Positions 50,577-59,338 of a stretch of DNA of 64,000 nucleotides are shown in pieces; position 1 is the first letter of the stretch; each line of letters begins with the position of its first letter. The notes under the pieces are model-generated. The model ran no database searches. It was not told where the DNA came from and worked only from the letters and a program-made list of their open reading frames with translations. The position numbers and the translations under genes were made by a program. Origin of the DNA: SVQP01 sp045658965 (GTDB lineage Bacteria > Bacillota > Clostridia > Oscillospirales > CAG-272); the NCBI GenBank assembly GCA_045658965.1, contig JAZOVZ010000086.1, forward strand, positions 1 to 64,000, given 5' to 3'.

Positions 50577-51641
50577 ATGGCAATCAACCAATATGCAATG
50601 ACTCCTGCGGAACAGACCATCACCAAATGCGCCCAGCTTTATGCAAAATACGGCTATCGCAGGTTTACTATGAATAAATTCGAAGACTATGCCCTGTATG
50701 CCGACAACAAGAACTTTTTGGTGGATGGCAGACTTTTGACCTTTACCGACGGCTCCAAGCTCAAGGCTCTCAAGCCCGATATCACACTCTCTATCGTCAA
50801 GAGCCTGGCTGCAAATCCCCGACTCCCCCTCAAGGCGTTTTATAACGAAACCGTCTACCGCGTAAAAAAGGGAGAAAAGGAATTCAGCGAGCTGCATCAG
50901 ATGGGACTTGAGCTGATCGGCGACGGCTCCATTTATGCCACAAGCGAGGTGCTTGCGCTGGCAAAAACTTCGCTGGACGCAATTGACGCGCAAAACATTC
51001 TTGATATTTCGCACATGGGTATTCTCATGCCGCTGATTGATCAAGCGTGCGAAAGCGGTGCTGATCGCGACCGGTTGATCTCAATGATCACGCAAAAGAA
51101 CGCGGACGGTATTGCTGCTATGCTGGGTGCAAAACATCCGCTTACGGTACTGGTGAATTCCTACGCTCCTATCGGCAAAATGATCCCCGTACTGCAAGAG
51201 ATGCTGCCCGATATGCCTGCGGTAAACGAGCTTGCACAGACCGCTGACGTGCTTGGTGCAATGGGACTTGATGCGGGCGTGTATCTTGATTTCTCGCTCA
51301 TGCACGATTTCGGCTACTACAACGGCATTATTTTCAAGGGATACATCAAGGACGTTCCGGTCTCCGTGCTTTCGGGCGGTCGTTACGATCCCCTGCTCGA
51401 CCGTTTTGGTATCAGCACAGCCGCTCTCGGATTTGCCATTTATCTTGACTATATCCGTTACAGCGAAACCAAGCACGATACGGACGCTCTGCTTTTGTAC
51501 ACCGAACAGGACAAAGCGGCAGACGTTGCTCGTGCCGTTAAGACGCTGACCGAGCAAGGATATCTTGTGCTCGCAGCGCAAACGCAGCCCGAAAACCGCA
51601 GCTTTGTCAAAGTTTTCCACGTCAAGGAGGTGCTCGCATGA
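50577..51641 (+). CDS. hisZ: ATP phosphoribosyltransferase regulatory subunit HisZ
   Basis: 354 residues, a histidyl-tRNA-synthetase-like protein without the anticodon-binding domain. HisZ binds the short HisG and makes it sensitive to histidine feedback. Class II synthetase-like pieces are visible: 'KALKPDITLSIVKSL' (motif-2 zone), 'VSVLSGGRYDPLLDRFG' and 'ALGFAIYLDYI'. First gene of a nine-gene operon; its stop overlaps the hisG start (ATGA). Confidence 0.93.
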   Translation: MAINQYAMTPAEQTITKCAQLYAKYGYRRFTMNKFEDYALYADNKNFLVDGRLLTFTDGSKLKALKPDITLSIVKSLAANPRLPLKAFYNETVYRVKKGEKEFSELHQMGLELIGDGSIYATSEVLALAKTSLDAIDAQNILDISHMGILMPLIDQACESGADRDRLISMITQKNADGIAAMLGAKHPLTVLVNSYAPIGKMIPVLQEMLPDMPAVNELAQTADVLGAMGLDAGVYLDFSLMHDFGYYNGIIFKGYIKDVPVSVLSGGRYDPLLDRFGISTAALGFAIYLDYIRYSETKHDTDALLLYTEQDKAADVARAVKTLTEQGYLVLAAQTQPENRSFVKVFHVKEVLA

Positions 51642-52255
51642 TCAGAATTGCATTACCCAAGGGCAGACTTGGCGATAAGGTGCTTGCGCAGTTTGAAGCT
51701 GCGGGGTACGCCTGCCCCGAGATCCATACGCCCTCCAGAAAGCTTGTTTTTTCCACAGACGAGGTCTCTTACTTCTTCGTCAAGCCCTCAGACGTGCCGA
51801 TCTACGTAGAACGCGGCGTGGCTGACATTGGCGTTGCAGGCAGCGATATTCTCATGGAATACCAGCCCGACGTCTATTCCCTGCTCGATCTCGGCATAGG
51901 CAAATGCCGCATTTGCGTGGCAGCCAAGGCAGAATTTGAGGATGATTACGGTCGCCCCTTACGCGTGGCAACCAAGTTTACCCACGTTGCATCCCAATAT
52001 TACAATTCGCTTGGCAGAACCATTGATATCATCAAGCTCAACGGCTCGATCGAGCTTGCCCCCATTCTCGGGCTCTCGGACGTGATCGTTGACATTGTGG
52101 AAACAGGCACGACGCTCAAAGAAAACGGGCTTGTGGTCAAGCAGGATATTGCCTCGGTCAGCGCAAGGCTGATTGCCAACAAGACCTCTTACAAATTTAA
52201 CAGCGCGCAGATCTCCGAGCTGCAGCAAAAGCTTCAGGAGCAAAGAAAGGACTAA
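51638..52255 (+). CDS. hisG: ATP phosphoribosyltransferase, short form HisG
   Basis: 205 residues, the short form that needs HisZ. Catalyses the first step of histidine synthesis, joining ATP and PRPP. 'ALPKGRLGDKVL', 'DIGVAGSDIL' and the PRPP-binding 'DVIVDIVETGTTLKENGL' are present. No regulatory C-terminal domain. Confidence 0.97.
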   Translation: MIRIALPKGRLGDKVLAQFEAAGYACPEIHTPSRKLVFSTDEVSYFFVKPSDVPIYVERGVADIGVAGSDILMEYQPDVYSLLDLGIGKCRICVAAKAEFEDDYGRPLRVATKFTHVASQYYNSLGRTIDIIKLNGSIELAPILGLSDVIVDIVETGTTLKENGLVVKQDIASVSARLIANKTSYKFNSAQISELQQKLQEQRKD

Positions 52256-52260
52256 ATCCC

Positions 52261-53538
52261 ATGATTCGCATATATGATTTTAACGCCGTTTCGGACGAAG
52301 AAATTTTCAACCGTTCCGAGGACGCCTTCAACGTAGAGGACGCAGTTACCGAGATCATTGCAAGCGTCAAAGCGCAAAAGGACGCTGCCCTGCTTGCATA
52401 CACCGAGAAATTTGACAAGGTCAAGCTGGATGCGCTGCAGGTTTCCGAGCAGGAGATCGCAGAGGCGTTTGCAGGCAGCGACCCCGAATTTATCCGCGTG
52501 ATGCGCGACGCAGCTGCCAATATTGAAGCTTACCATAAAAACCAGGTAAGAACCGGATTTGAGATGCAAAAGGACGGCGGCATTGTACTTGGTCAGAAGA
52601 TCACTCCCTTAGCCAAGGTTGGCATTTACGTGCCCGGTGGCACGGCGGCTTACCCCTCCACCGTGCTCATGAACAGCATTCCCGCCAAGCTTGCGGGCGT
52701 TGGTGAGATCGTCATGGTCACGCCCCCCATGCGCGATGGCAAGGTGAATCCCGCAATTCTTTGTGCGGCAAAGATTGCAGGTGTGGATAAGATCTTCAAG
52801 ATCGGCGGCGCACAGGCGGTTGCCGCATTGGCATACGGTACGGAGTCTGTACCCGCGGTAGACAAGATCGTCGGTCCCGGCAATGCGTTCGTGGCAGAAG
52901 CAAAGCGTCAGGTCTACGGCAAGGTCGCCATTGACATGATCGCAGGCCCCTCCGAGATTCTGGTACTGGCAGATGGCAAGTCCAATCCCGCATTCGTGGC
53001 TGCCGACCTGCTCTCTCAGGCTGAGCACGATAAGATGGCAAGCGCAGTGCTTGTCACCGACAGCGAGCAGCTTGCTTATGCGGTACAATCCGAGGTGGAG
53101 CGTCAGCTTTCCATTCTGCCCCGTGAACAAATCGCGCGCCCCTCTATTGATAACTTCGGCAAGATCATCGTTTGCGCGGACTTGTGGCAAGGCATTGAGG
53201 TTGCCAACCGCATCGCTCCCGAGCACCTTGAGATTTGCGTGGACAATCCTTTTGATTATCTTGATAAGATCGAAAATGCGGGTTCGGTATTCCTTGGCAG
53301 GTACTGCCCCGAAGCCCTTGGCGATTATTATGCAGGCACAAACCACACGCTCCCCACAAGCGGCACGGCAAAATTCTCCAGCCCCTTGTCGGTTGACGAT
53401 TTTATCAAAAAGATCTCCTATACCTACTACGACCGCAACGCTATACAGAAAGCAGCGCCCGATATTGCTCTGTTTGCCCGCAAGGAGGGCCTTGAGGCAC
53501 ATGCAAGAAGCGCTGAGATCAGGTTGACAAATGAGTAA
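52261..53538 (+). CDS. hisD: Histidinol dehydrogenase
   Basis: 425 residues. Oxidises histidinol to histidine in two NAD-dependent steps with a zinc ion. Seen: 'VGIYVPGGTAAYPSTVLMN', 'GGAQAVAALAYGTESVP', 'VGPGNAFV', 'DLLSQAEHD' (zinc-binding region), 'APEHLEICVDNP' and 'YAGTNHTLPTSGTAKFSS'. Five bases after hisG; its end overlaps hisC by 8 bp. Confidence 0.97.
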   Translation: MIRIYDFNAVSDEEIFNRSEDAFNVEDAVTEIIASVKAQKDAALLAYTEKFDKVKLDALQVSEQEIAEAFAGSDPEFIRVMRDAAANIEAYHKNQVRTGFEMQKDGGIVLGQKITPLAKVGIYVPGGTAAYPSTVLMNSIPAKLAGVGEIVMVTPPMRDGKVNPAILCAAKIAGVDKIFKIGGAQAVAALAYGTESVPAVDKIVGPGNAFVAEAKRQVYGKVAIDMIAGPSEILVLADGKSNPAFVAADLLSQAEHDKMASAVLVTDSEQLAYAVQSEVERQLSILPREQIARPSIDNFGKIIVCADLWQGIEVANRIAPEHLEICVDNPFDYLDKIENAGSVFLGRYCPEALGDYYAGTNHTLPTSGTAKFSSPLSVDDFIKKISYTYYDRNAIQKAAPDIALFARKEGLEAHARSAEIRLTNE

Positions 53539-54586
53539 ATTTTTCTCCCGTAAGCCTGGTGAGCTCAAGGCGTACGTACCGGGTGAACAACCCAGAAACG
53601 TACAGCAGCTCATCAAGCTTAATACAAACGAGTCTCCATTCCCGCCCGCTCCCGAGGTTATAGATGCAGTAGCGAGTGCGGCGCAAAAGGCAAACTTATA
53701 CTGCGATCCCACCATGTTAAAGCTGCGCGAGGATCTTGCAAGTATTTACGGCTATACCCCCGATTATTTTACGCTGGGCAACGGCTCGGACGAGCTTTTG
53801 TCCTTTGCATTCCTTGCTTTTTGCAACAAGGAGATCGGTGCGGCGTATGCAGATATTACCTACGGCTTTTACAGCGTTCTTTCGCGTCTGTATGCGACCG
53901 ATACTAAGATCGTACCGCTGGACGAGCAATATTGCATCAATCCCGATGACTATGCAGGTCTTGGCAGGACCTTGTTCATTGCCAACCCCAACGCTCCCAC
54001 CGGCATTGCTCTGACGCGTGCGCAGATCGAGCGCATCCTGCAAGCCAACCCCGATAACGTGGTGGTCATAGACCAGGCGTACGTGGACTTCGGTGCAGAA
54101 TGTGCAATCCCTCTGGTGGAAAAGTACGACAATCTGCTTGTGATCAACACCTTTTCCAAATCCCGCAGCTTTGCGGGCGGCAGAGTGGGCTTTGCAGTAG
54201 CCCAGCCTGCGCTGATTGCAGACCTGGAGACCATACGCAATTCCATCAATCCTTATAACGTAAACTCGCTCTCGCAGGCTGCCGCGCACGCCATTCTGCA
54301 GCATAACGACTATTACATGCAGAATTGCAGCATCGTTGCGCAGAACCGCATCTATCTGACAGAGCAGCTTGATGCGATGGGCTTTACCACGCTTCCCTCT
54401 TTGACCAATTTCGTATTTACCAAGCATCCCACCATTTCGGGTGAACAGCTGTATCTGCAGCTCAAGTCACGCGCAATTCTTGTACGTTACTTTGACGCGC
54501 CCCGCCTTAGCGACTTCTGCCGTATTACGGTAGGGACACGCGAGCAGGTCGATGCCCTGCTGGATGCCATCAGATCCATCCTCTGA
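53531..54586 (+). CDS. hisC: Histidinol-phosphate aminotransferase
   Basis: 351 residues, fold-type I PLP enzyme making histidinol phosphate from imidazole-acetol phosphate. 'KLNTNESPFPP', 'LGNGSDELL', 'ANPNAPTG', 'IDQAYVDFG' and the PLP lysine in 'NTFSKSRSFAGGRVG' are visible. Start overlaps hisD. The next gene follows after 14 bases with AAAGGAG. Confidence 0.95.
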   Translation: MSKFFSRKPGELKAYVPGEQPRNVQQLIKLNTNESPFPPAPEVIDAVASAAQKANLYCDPTMLKLREDLASIYGYTPDYFTLGNGSDELLSFAFLAFCNKEIGAAYADITYGFYSVLSRLYATDTKIVPLDEQYCINPDDYAGLGRTLFIANPNAPTGIALTRAQIERILQANPDNVVVIDQAYVDFGAECAIPLVEKYDNLLVINTFSKSRSFAGGRVGFAVAQPALIADLETIRNSINPYNVNSLSQAAAHAILQHNDYYMQNCSIVAQNRIYLTEQLDAMGFTTLPSLTNFVFTKHPTISGEQLYLQLKSRAILVRYFDAPRLSDFCRITVGTREQVDALLDAIRSIL

Positions 54587-54600
54587 AAGGAGAACTTTTC

Positions 54601-55188
54601 ATGAGAACCTGTAAAATTAACAGAAAAACCAATGAAACCGATATCGCACTTACCTTAAATCTTGACGGCACGGGCAGCTGTGAGATCACGACCGATTGCG
54701 GCTTTCTTACGCACATGCTGACCTTATTTGCAAGACACGGCGGTTTTGATCTGACCGTGAACTGCAAGGGTGACAGTGAGGTGGACTTCCACCACACCGC
54801 CGAGGATATCGGCATTTGCCTTGGACAGGCGTTTGCAAAAGCGCTGGGTGATTGCAAGGGCATTTACAGATACGGTGATATCATTCTGCCCATGGACGAA
54901 GCACTCATACTTTGTGCGGTGGACGTTTCGGGTCGCCCCTATCTTGGCTACAGCGTGGAAATACCCGCTGCACGCGTGGGTGATTTTGACACCGAGCTTG
55001 CCGAGGAATTCTGGTTGGCGTTCGTGCGTCACGCAGGCATGACGCTGCACTTCAGAATGCTTGCGGGCAAAAACTCGCACCACATCATTGAAGCAGAATT
55101 CAAGGCAGCTGCGCGCGTGCTTGCCAAGGCTTGCGCTGTTGACGCTGCGAAAGCAGACCAAATTCCTTCCACCAAGGGTGTATTATGA
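54601..55188 (+). CDS. hisB: Imidazoleglycerol-phosphate dehydratase
   Basis: 195 residues, single-domain form (no phosphatase part). Mn-dependent dehydration of imidazoleglycerol phosphate. The two metal-binding repeats 'DFHHTAEDIGICLGQA' and 'SHHIIEAEFKAAAR' are intact, as is 'LTHMLTLFARHGGFD'. Its end overlaps hisH by 4 bp. Confidence 0.97.
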   Translation: MRTCKINRKTNETDIALTLNLDGTGSCEITTDCGFLTHMLTLFARHGGFDLTVNCKGDSEVDFHHTAEDIGICLGQAFAKALGDCKGIYRYGDIILPMDEALILCAVDVSGRPYLGYSVEIPAARVGDFDTELAEEFWLAFVRHAGMTLHFRMLAGKNSHHIIEAEFKAAARVLAKACAVDAAKADQIPSTKGVL

Positions 55189-55823
55189 TTACGATTATCG
55201 ACTACGGCGTGGGAAACCTCTTTTCCCTTGCCTGCTCGTTTGAAAAAATAGGCGAGCAAGTATGCATCACGTCGGATGCGCAAACGATTCTGCATGCAGA
55301 GCGCATTGTATTGCCGGGCGTTGGTGCATTTGAAGATGCAGCGAATAAGCTTCGCCAAAGCGGGTTGGATACCATTGTCAAGCAAAAAGCGGCTGAAGGC
55401 ACGCCTATCTTGGGCATTTGCCTTGGTATGCAGATGCTGTTTGACAAAAGCTTTGAGTTTGGTGAACACGAGGGACTTGGCTTGATTCCCGGTGCAGTTT
55501 GTCCGATCGCGCCCGTGATCGGCAACCTAAAGACCCCGCAGATGGGCTGGAATGCGCTCATTTTCCCCAAGGATAAGCCCAAGCACCCCATTTTCAAGTA
55601 CGTAAACGAGGGGGATCACGTATATTTCGTGCACTCCTATGCTGCCATGCAGTGTGATGCCTCGGTCAGTGCTCTGACCGAATACGGCGCGCTTTTGACC
55701 GCTGCCGCATGCCGCGGCAACGTATGCGGCACACAGTTCCACCCCGAAAAGAGCGGGCGCGTAGGGCTTGAGATTCTGCGTGCATTCGCTGAATTTGATC
55801 CCAAATCCACCAAGGAGGTTTGA
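55185..55823 (+). CDS. hisH: Imidazole glycerol phosphate synthase, glutaminase subunit
   Basis: 212 residues, class I amidotransferase. Cys of the triad in 'GICLGMQML', His/Glu in 'GTQFHPEKSG'; oxyanion strand 'VLPGVGAFEDA' is present. Supplies ammonia to HisF. Confidence 0.97.
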   Translation: MITIIDYGVGNLFSLACSFEKIGEQVCITSDAQTILHAERIVLPGVGAFEDAANKLRQSGLDTIVKQKAAEGTPILGICLGMQMLFDKSFEFGEHEGLGLIPGAVCPIAPVIGNLKTPQMGWNALIFPKDKPKHPIFKYVNEGDHVYFVHSYAAMQCDASVSALTEYGALLTAAACRGNVCGTQFHPEKSGRVGLEILRAFAEFDPKSTKEV

Positions 55824-55827
55824 TAAC

Positions 55828-56547
55828 ATGATACTTTTTCCTGCAATAGACCTCATTGGCGGTAAGGCGGTACGCCTGACCAAGGGCGATTACGCACAAA
55901 TGACGGTTTATCATGATAATCCCGTTGCGGTTGCACAGTCGTTCGAGGCTGCGGGCGCAACGCATATTCACGTGGTTGACTTAGAAGGCGCGCGTGACGG
56001 CACGCCCCCCAATTTTGAAACGGTTTGTGCCATTATCCGAAATACTTCCCTCAAATTAGAAATAGGCGGCGGCATCCGAGATATGCAGACCGTGGAAAAA
56101 TACCTGAACGCAGGCGCGTATCGCGTCATTCTCGGCACGGCTGCATTGACCGATCCCACATTTTTGAAGCTGGCAGTTGCTACGTATGGCGACCAAATCG
56201 CGGTTGGAGCAGACCTGCGCGACGGCATGGTCGCCACGCACGGCTGGCTGCAGACCTCGCGTGTGTCGGGTGCGGAGTTTATCCGTTCCATGCAGGAAAT
56301 CGGCGTGCGCGTAATCATTTGCACCGACATTTCCAAGGACGGCGTGATGGGCGGCACAAACCGTGCACTTTACCAGTCTCTGCAAGCAGAGTTTCCGCAG
56401 ATGTGCTTCACCGCATCGGGCGGCATTTCGGATATTGAGACAGTCAAGGCACTTGCCGATATGCACATGTACGGTGCGATTTTAGGCAAAGCACTTTACA
56501 CAGGTGCGATTGATCTTGTGGACGCGGTACGGGAGGTGGCAGAATGA
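55828..56547 (+). CDS. hisA: Phosphoribosyl-formimino-AICAR-phosphate isomerase
   Basis: 239 residues, half-barrel-repeat TIM barrel. 'FPAIDLIGGKAVRL' with the catalytic Asp, 'HVVDLEGARDG', 'GGGIRDMQTVEKYLNAGAYR' zone and second Asp in 'CTDISKDGVMGG'. The start is the ATG at 55828 with AAGGAGG upstream, 4 bases after hisH. Overlaps hisF by 4 bp. Confidence 0.96.
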   Translation: MILFPAIDLIGGKAVRLTKGDYAQMTVYHDNPVAVAQSFEAAGATHIHVVDLEGARDGTPPNFETVCAIIRNTSLKLEIGGGIRDMQTVEKYLNAGAYRVILGTAALTDPTFLKLAVATYGDQIAVGADLRDGMVATHGWLQTSRVSGAEFIRSMQEIGVRVIICTDISKDGVMGGTNRALYQSLQAEFPQMCFTASGGISDIETVKALADMHMYGAILGKALYTGAIDLVDAVREVAE

Positions 56548-57302
56548 TCACCAAGCGCATTATTCCCTGCCTGGACGTCAAGGACGGCAGAGTGGTCAAG
56601 GGCGTCAACTTTGCAGGACTCCGCGACGTCAATTCGCCCGTCGAGCTTGCCAAATACTACAGCGACAACGGTGCTGACGAGCTTGTTTTTTACGATATCG
56701 CAGCATCTGCTACCGAACGTGCCCTGTTTACCGATATTTTGACAGAGACCGCGAGAAACGTTTTTATACCGCTTACGGTGGGCGGCGGCATCAATGCACT
56801 TGCAGACTTTGAACGCGTACTTGCCTGCGGTGCGGATAAGGTCAGCGTCAACACGGGTGCTATCAAGAATCCCGATCTGATCTATGACGCAGCGCGCAGA
56901 TACGGCAGCCAATGCGTCGTGCTTTCCGCCGATATCAAGCGCGTGGACGGCACCTTCCGCATTTTTGCCAAGGGCGGACGCGAAAACACCGGCATTGAGG
57001 CACTGGAATGGGTCAGACGCGCCGAGCAAAACGGCGCGGGCGAGATCGTGGTCAATTCGATTGACACAGACGGTGTCAAGCAGGGCTTTGACATTGAAAT
57101 GCTGCAGGCGGTTTGCGATACCGTCAAGATCCCGGTCATTGCATCGGGCGGTGCGGGCAGCGTGCAGGACTTTATTACTCTTTTCCATTCGGTTCCGGGT
57201 GTAGATGCGGGGCTTGCCGCATCGGTCTTCCATTTCGGAGAAATCAAAATTCCCTCGCTCAAAGCAGAACTTGCCGAGCAAGGGATCATCGTGAGGTTAT
57301 AA
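56544..57302 (+). CDS. hisF: Imidazole glycerol phosphate synthase, cyclase subunit
   Basis: 252 residues, TIM barrel related to HisA. Catalytic aspartates in 'IIPCLDVKDGRVVKG' and 'VLSADIKRVDG'; phosphate-binding 'VGGGINALADF' and 'ASGGAGSVQDF'. Forms a complex with HisH, producing imidazoleglycerol phosphate and AICAR. One base separates it from hisIE. Confidence 0.97.
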   Translation: MITKRIIPCLDVKDGRVVKGVNFAGLRDVNSPVELAKYYSDNGADELVFYDIAASATERALFTDILTETARNVFIPLTVGGGINALADFERVLACGADKVSVNTGAIKNPDLIYDAARRYGSQCVVLSADIKRVDGTFRIFAKGGRENTGIEALEWVRRAEQNGAGEIVVNSIDTDGVKQGFDIEMLQAVCDTVKIPVIASGGAGSVQDFITLFHSVPGVDAGLAASVFHFGEIKIPSLKAELAEQGIIVRL

Positions 57303-57303
57303 T

Positions 57304-57951
57304 ATGTTGAATATCAAGGATTTGAAATTTGATAGTAATGGGCTGATCCCCGCCATTGTGGTGGACGCAGTCGACGGCAAGGTGCTTATGCTTGCCTATA
57401 TGAACGCAGAAAGCCTGCAGATCACCATGGACGAGGGCACGACCTGCTTCTGGTCGCGCTCCAGACAAGAACTCTGGAGAAAGGGCGAAACCTCGGGCAA
57501 CCGCCAGCACGTGCTGTGCATCAAGGCGGACTGCGACCGTGACACCTTGACCGTGCTTGTCAATAAGGACGGCCCCGCCTGCCACACGGGAGCGGAGACC
57601 TGCTTTAACGATCTTGTTTACACAAGCGGCACGCAAGAACCCTTTTCGATGAAAACACTTGAGGCATTGCTTGCAGACAGACGCGAAAAGATGCCCGAGG
57701 GCTCTTATACCACCTATCTGTTTGCCAAGGGCATGGATAAGATCCTCAAAAAGGTGGGCGAGGAATCCACCGAGGTCATCATCGCGGGCAAGAATCAGGA
57801 TAAGGCGGAAGCCATCTACGAGATCGCAGATCTTGCCTATCACGTCATGGTCATGATGAACGAAATGGGCATCTCGGTTGACGAGGTCAAAGCAGAGCTT
57901 GCGTCCAGACACATCATTGACCATAAGGTCAAGCAGGAAAAGATGAAATAA
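57304..57951 (+). CDS. hisIE: Fused phosphoribosyl-AMP cyclohydrolase / phosphoribosyl-ATP pyrophosphatase
   Basis: 215 residues. N-terminal HisI (~1-115: 'TTCFWSRSRQELWRKGETSG', 'DCDRDTLTVLV', zinc Cys in 'GPACHTGAETCF') fused to HisE (~120-210: 'EGSYTTYLFAKG', 'KKVGEESTEVIIAGKN'). Performs steps 2 and 3 of the pathway. Last gene of the operon; a strong terminator follows. No histidinol-phosphate phosphatase is encoded in the operon. Confidence 0.97.
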   Translation: MLNIKDLKFDSNGLIPAIVVDAVDGKVLMLAYMNAESLQITMDEGTTCFWSRSRQELWRKGETSGNRQHVLCIKADCDRDTLTVLVNKDGPACHTGAETCFNDLVYTSGTQEPFSMKTLEALLADRREKMPEGSYTTYLFAKGMDKILKKVGEESTEVIIAGKNQDKAEAIYEIADLAYHVMVMMNEMGISVDEVKAELASRHIIDHKVKQEKMK

Positions 57952-57952
57952 C

Positions 57953-57986
57953 AAAAAGGAACTTGCCCCAAGGCAAGTTCCTTTTT
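57953..57986. terminator. Bidirectional terminator after his operon
   Basis: 15-bp stem AAAAAGGAACTTGCC (57953-57967) / GGCAAGTTCCTTTTT (57972-57986), CCAA loop; shared with the convergent GH109-like gene. Confidence 0.92.
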
Positions 57987-57994
57987 TTGCTCAA

Positions 57995-59191
57995 TTATCG
58001 GTCACAAAACGCGCCGTTGGTGAAGTCCGGGAAGTCGACGGGGGCGCCGCCCTTGGCAATAGACATTTCGGACAGCGGCGTGACAGCCATCCAGGCGGCT
58101 GCGTCATAGACGTCGATGGGGCAAGGTGTACCGTTGCGGACTGCCTCGATAAAGGCGTCGTAAACAAGTCCGTCCATGCCGCCGTGGCCGCCGCGCAAGC
58201 CTTCCTTGAGATACTTCTCCCAAACAGGATGCTCGTACTTTTCCAGGTACTTTTCCGCGTTGTTCCACTGTACGGACCAATTCCAATGGTCAGCGGGAGT
58301 AAAATCGGAATCCAAATAAATCGAGTTATTATCTTCCATATACATACCCAGCGTGCCGCGCACGGTAAATCTGCGGCTGTAGGCTCTGGGCAGTGTGGTA
58401 TCCAGGCTGAGCGTGATGGTCTCGCCGTTCGCACATTTGATGATGGTGGTGACCACGTCGCCCTGCGCAAAGCTTGCGGTCTGCAGCGCGGGATTGACGT
58501 TATCATGCTGCTTTGCATATTCGTTCATGCCGCGCGCCTTGCTTGCCACGGACACAAGCGACAAAAAGCGGTTGCCACGGTTGATATCCAAAATCTGTGC
58601 GATGGGGCCAAGCTCATGCGTGGGATAATTCTCGCAGTTTCTGTGCAGATAATTGCGCAGTCTGTAGTGTCTGTTTTCCTTACCAAACGCGATCTCGTCA
58701 CGCAGATCGTGGCAATAGCCGCCTTCGCAATGCACGATCTCGCCAAACAGACCTTGCTTGATCATGTTCATGACCATCATTTCAATTCTGCCGTAGCAGC
58801 AGTTCTCAAGGAACATAAAGGGCGTACCGGTCTGCTCATAGGTGCGCACCATATCCCAGCATTGATCGATGGAGTACGCGCCTCCAACCTCCATGCCGAC
58901 GGCAATGCCCTTCTGCATTGCTTCAATGGCGATCGGCACGTGGGATTCCCAAGAGGAAAGAATGAGCACGGCATCTGCAAGCTCCTTATTGAGGACGTCA
59001 TGCCAATTCGTGCTTGCAAAGGGTGCAGGCTGACCGTGGCGCACAACGGCATCCACGCCCCATTGCACTCTGTCTTCGTACGTGTCGCATACTGCGGTCA
59101 CGACCATATTATCCATATCTAACAGACAATGCTCCATCATATATTGACCGCGGCAACCAATGCCCACTACCGCAACTCTTACCTTTTCCAT
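57995..59191 (-). CDS. GH109-like Gfo/Idh/MocA protein
   Basis: 398 residues. N-terminal NAD-binding Rossmann domain ('VAVVGIGCRGQYMM'), then the GFO_IDH C-terminal fold. Instead of the usual 'EKP' it has 'GMEVGGAYS' (~97), and the C-terminus reads 'GGHGGMDGLVYDAFIEA', 'DVYDAAAWMAVTPLSE' and 'PVDFPDFTNG', which are characteristic of glycoside hydrolase family 109, NAD-dependent alpha-N-acetylgalactosaminidases. No signal peptide, so it would act on imported sugars. Own promoter (TTGACA-N17-TATATT) divergent from trkA; GGAGGT ribosome binding site. Substrate is inferred from the family. Confidence 0.87.
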   Translation of the reverse strand: MEKVRVAVVGIGCRGQYMMEHCLLDMDNMVVTAVCDTYEDRVQWGVDAVVRHGQPAPFASTNWHDVLNKELADAVLILSSWESHVPIAIEAMQKGIAVGMEVGGAYSIDQCWDMVRTYEQTGTPFMFLENCCYGRIEMMVMNMIKQGLFGEIVHCEGGYCHDLRDEIAFGKENRHYRLRNYLHRNCENYPTHELGPIAQILDINRGNRFLSLVSVASKARGMNEYAKQHDNVNPALQTASFAQGDVVTTIIKCANGETITLSLDTTLPRAYSRRFTVRGTLGMYMEDNNSIYLDSDFTPADHWNWSVQWNNAEKYLEKYEHPVWEKYLKEGLRGGHGGMDGLVYDAFIEAVRNGTPCPIDVYDAAAWMAVTPLSEMSIAKGGAPVDFPDFTNGAFCDR

Positions 59192-59229
59192 AACTGACCT
59201 CCGGGGTTGATATTAAAAATTACATTGAT

Positions 59230-59258
59230 AATATATCATATTTCCGCATTTTTGTCAA
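59230..59258 (-). promoter_or_regulatory. Promoter, TTGACA-N17-TATATT
   Basis: Minus-strand -35 TTGACA (59258-59253), -10 TATATT (59235-59230), 17-bp spacer, 38 bases ahead of the GH109-like gene. Confidence 0.7.
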
Positions 59259-59274
59259 GAATTTCTCAAAACTA

Positions 59275-59303
59275 TTGCAATGTTTTCACGGTTGTGATAT
59301 AAT
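59275..59303 (+). promoter_or_regulatory. Promoter, TTGCAA-N17-TATAAT (trkA-trkH)
   Basis: -35 TTGCAA (59275-59280), -10 TATAAT (59298-59303), 17-bp spacer, 35 bases ahead of trkA. Confidence 0.78.
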
Positions 59304-59338
59304 TGTTATATATGTAAACTTCTATATGGAGATTTGTT

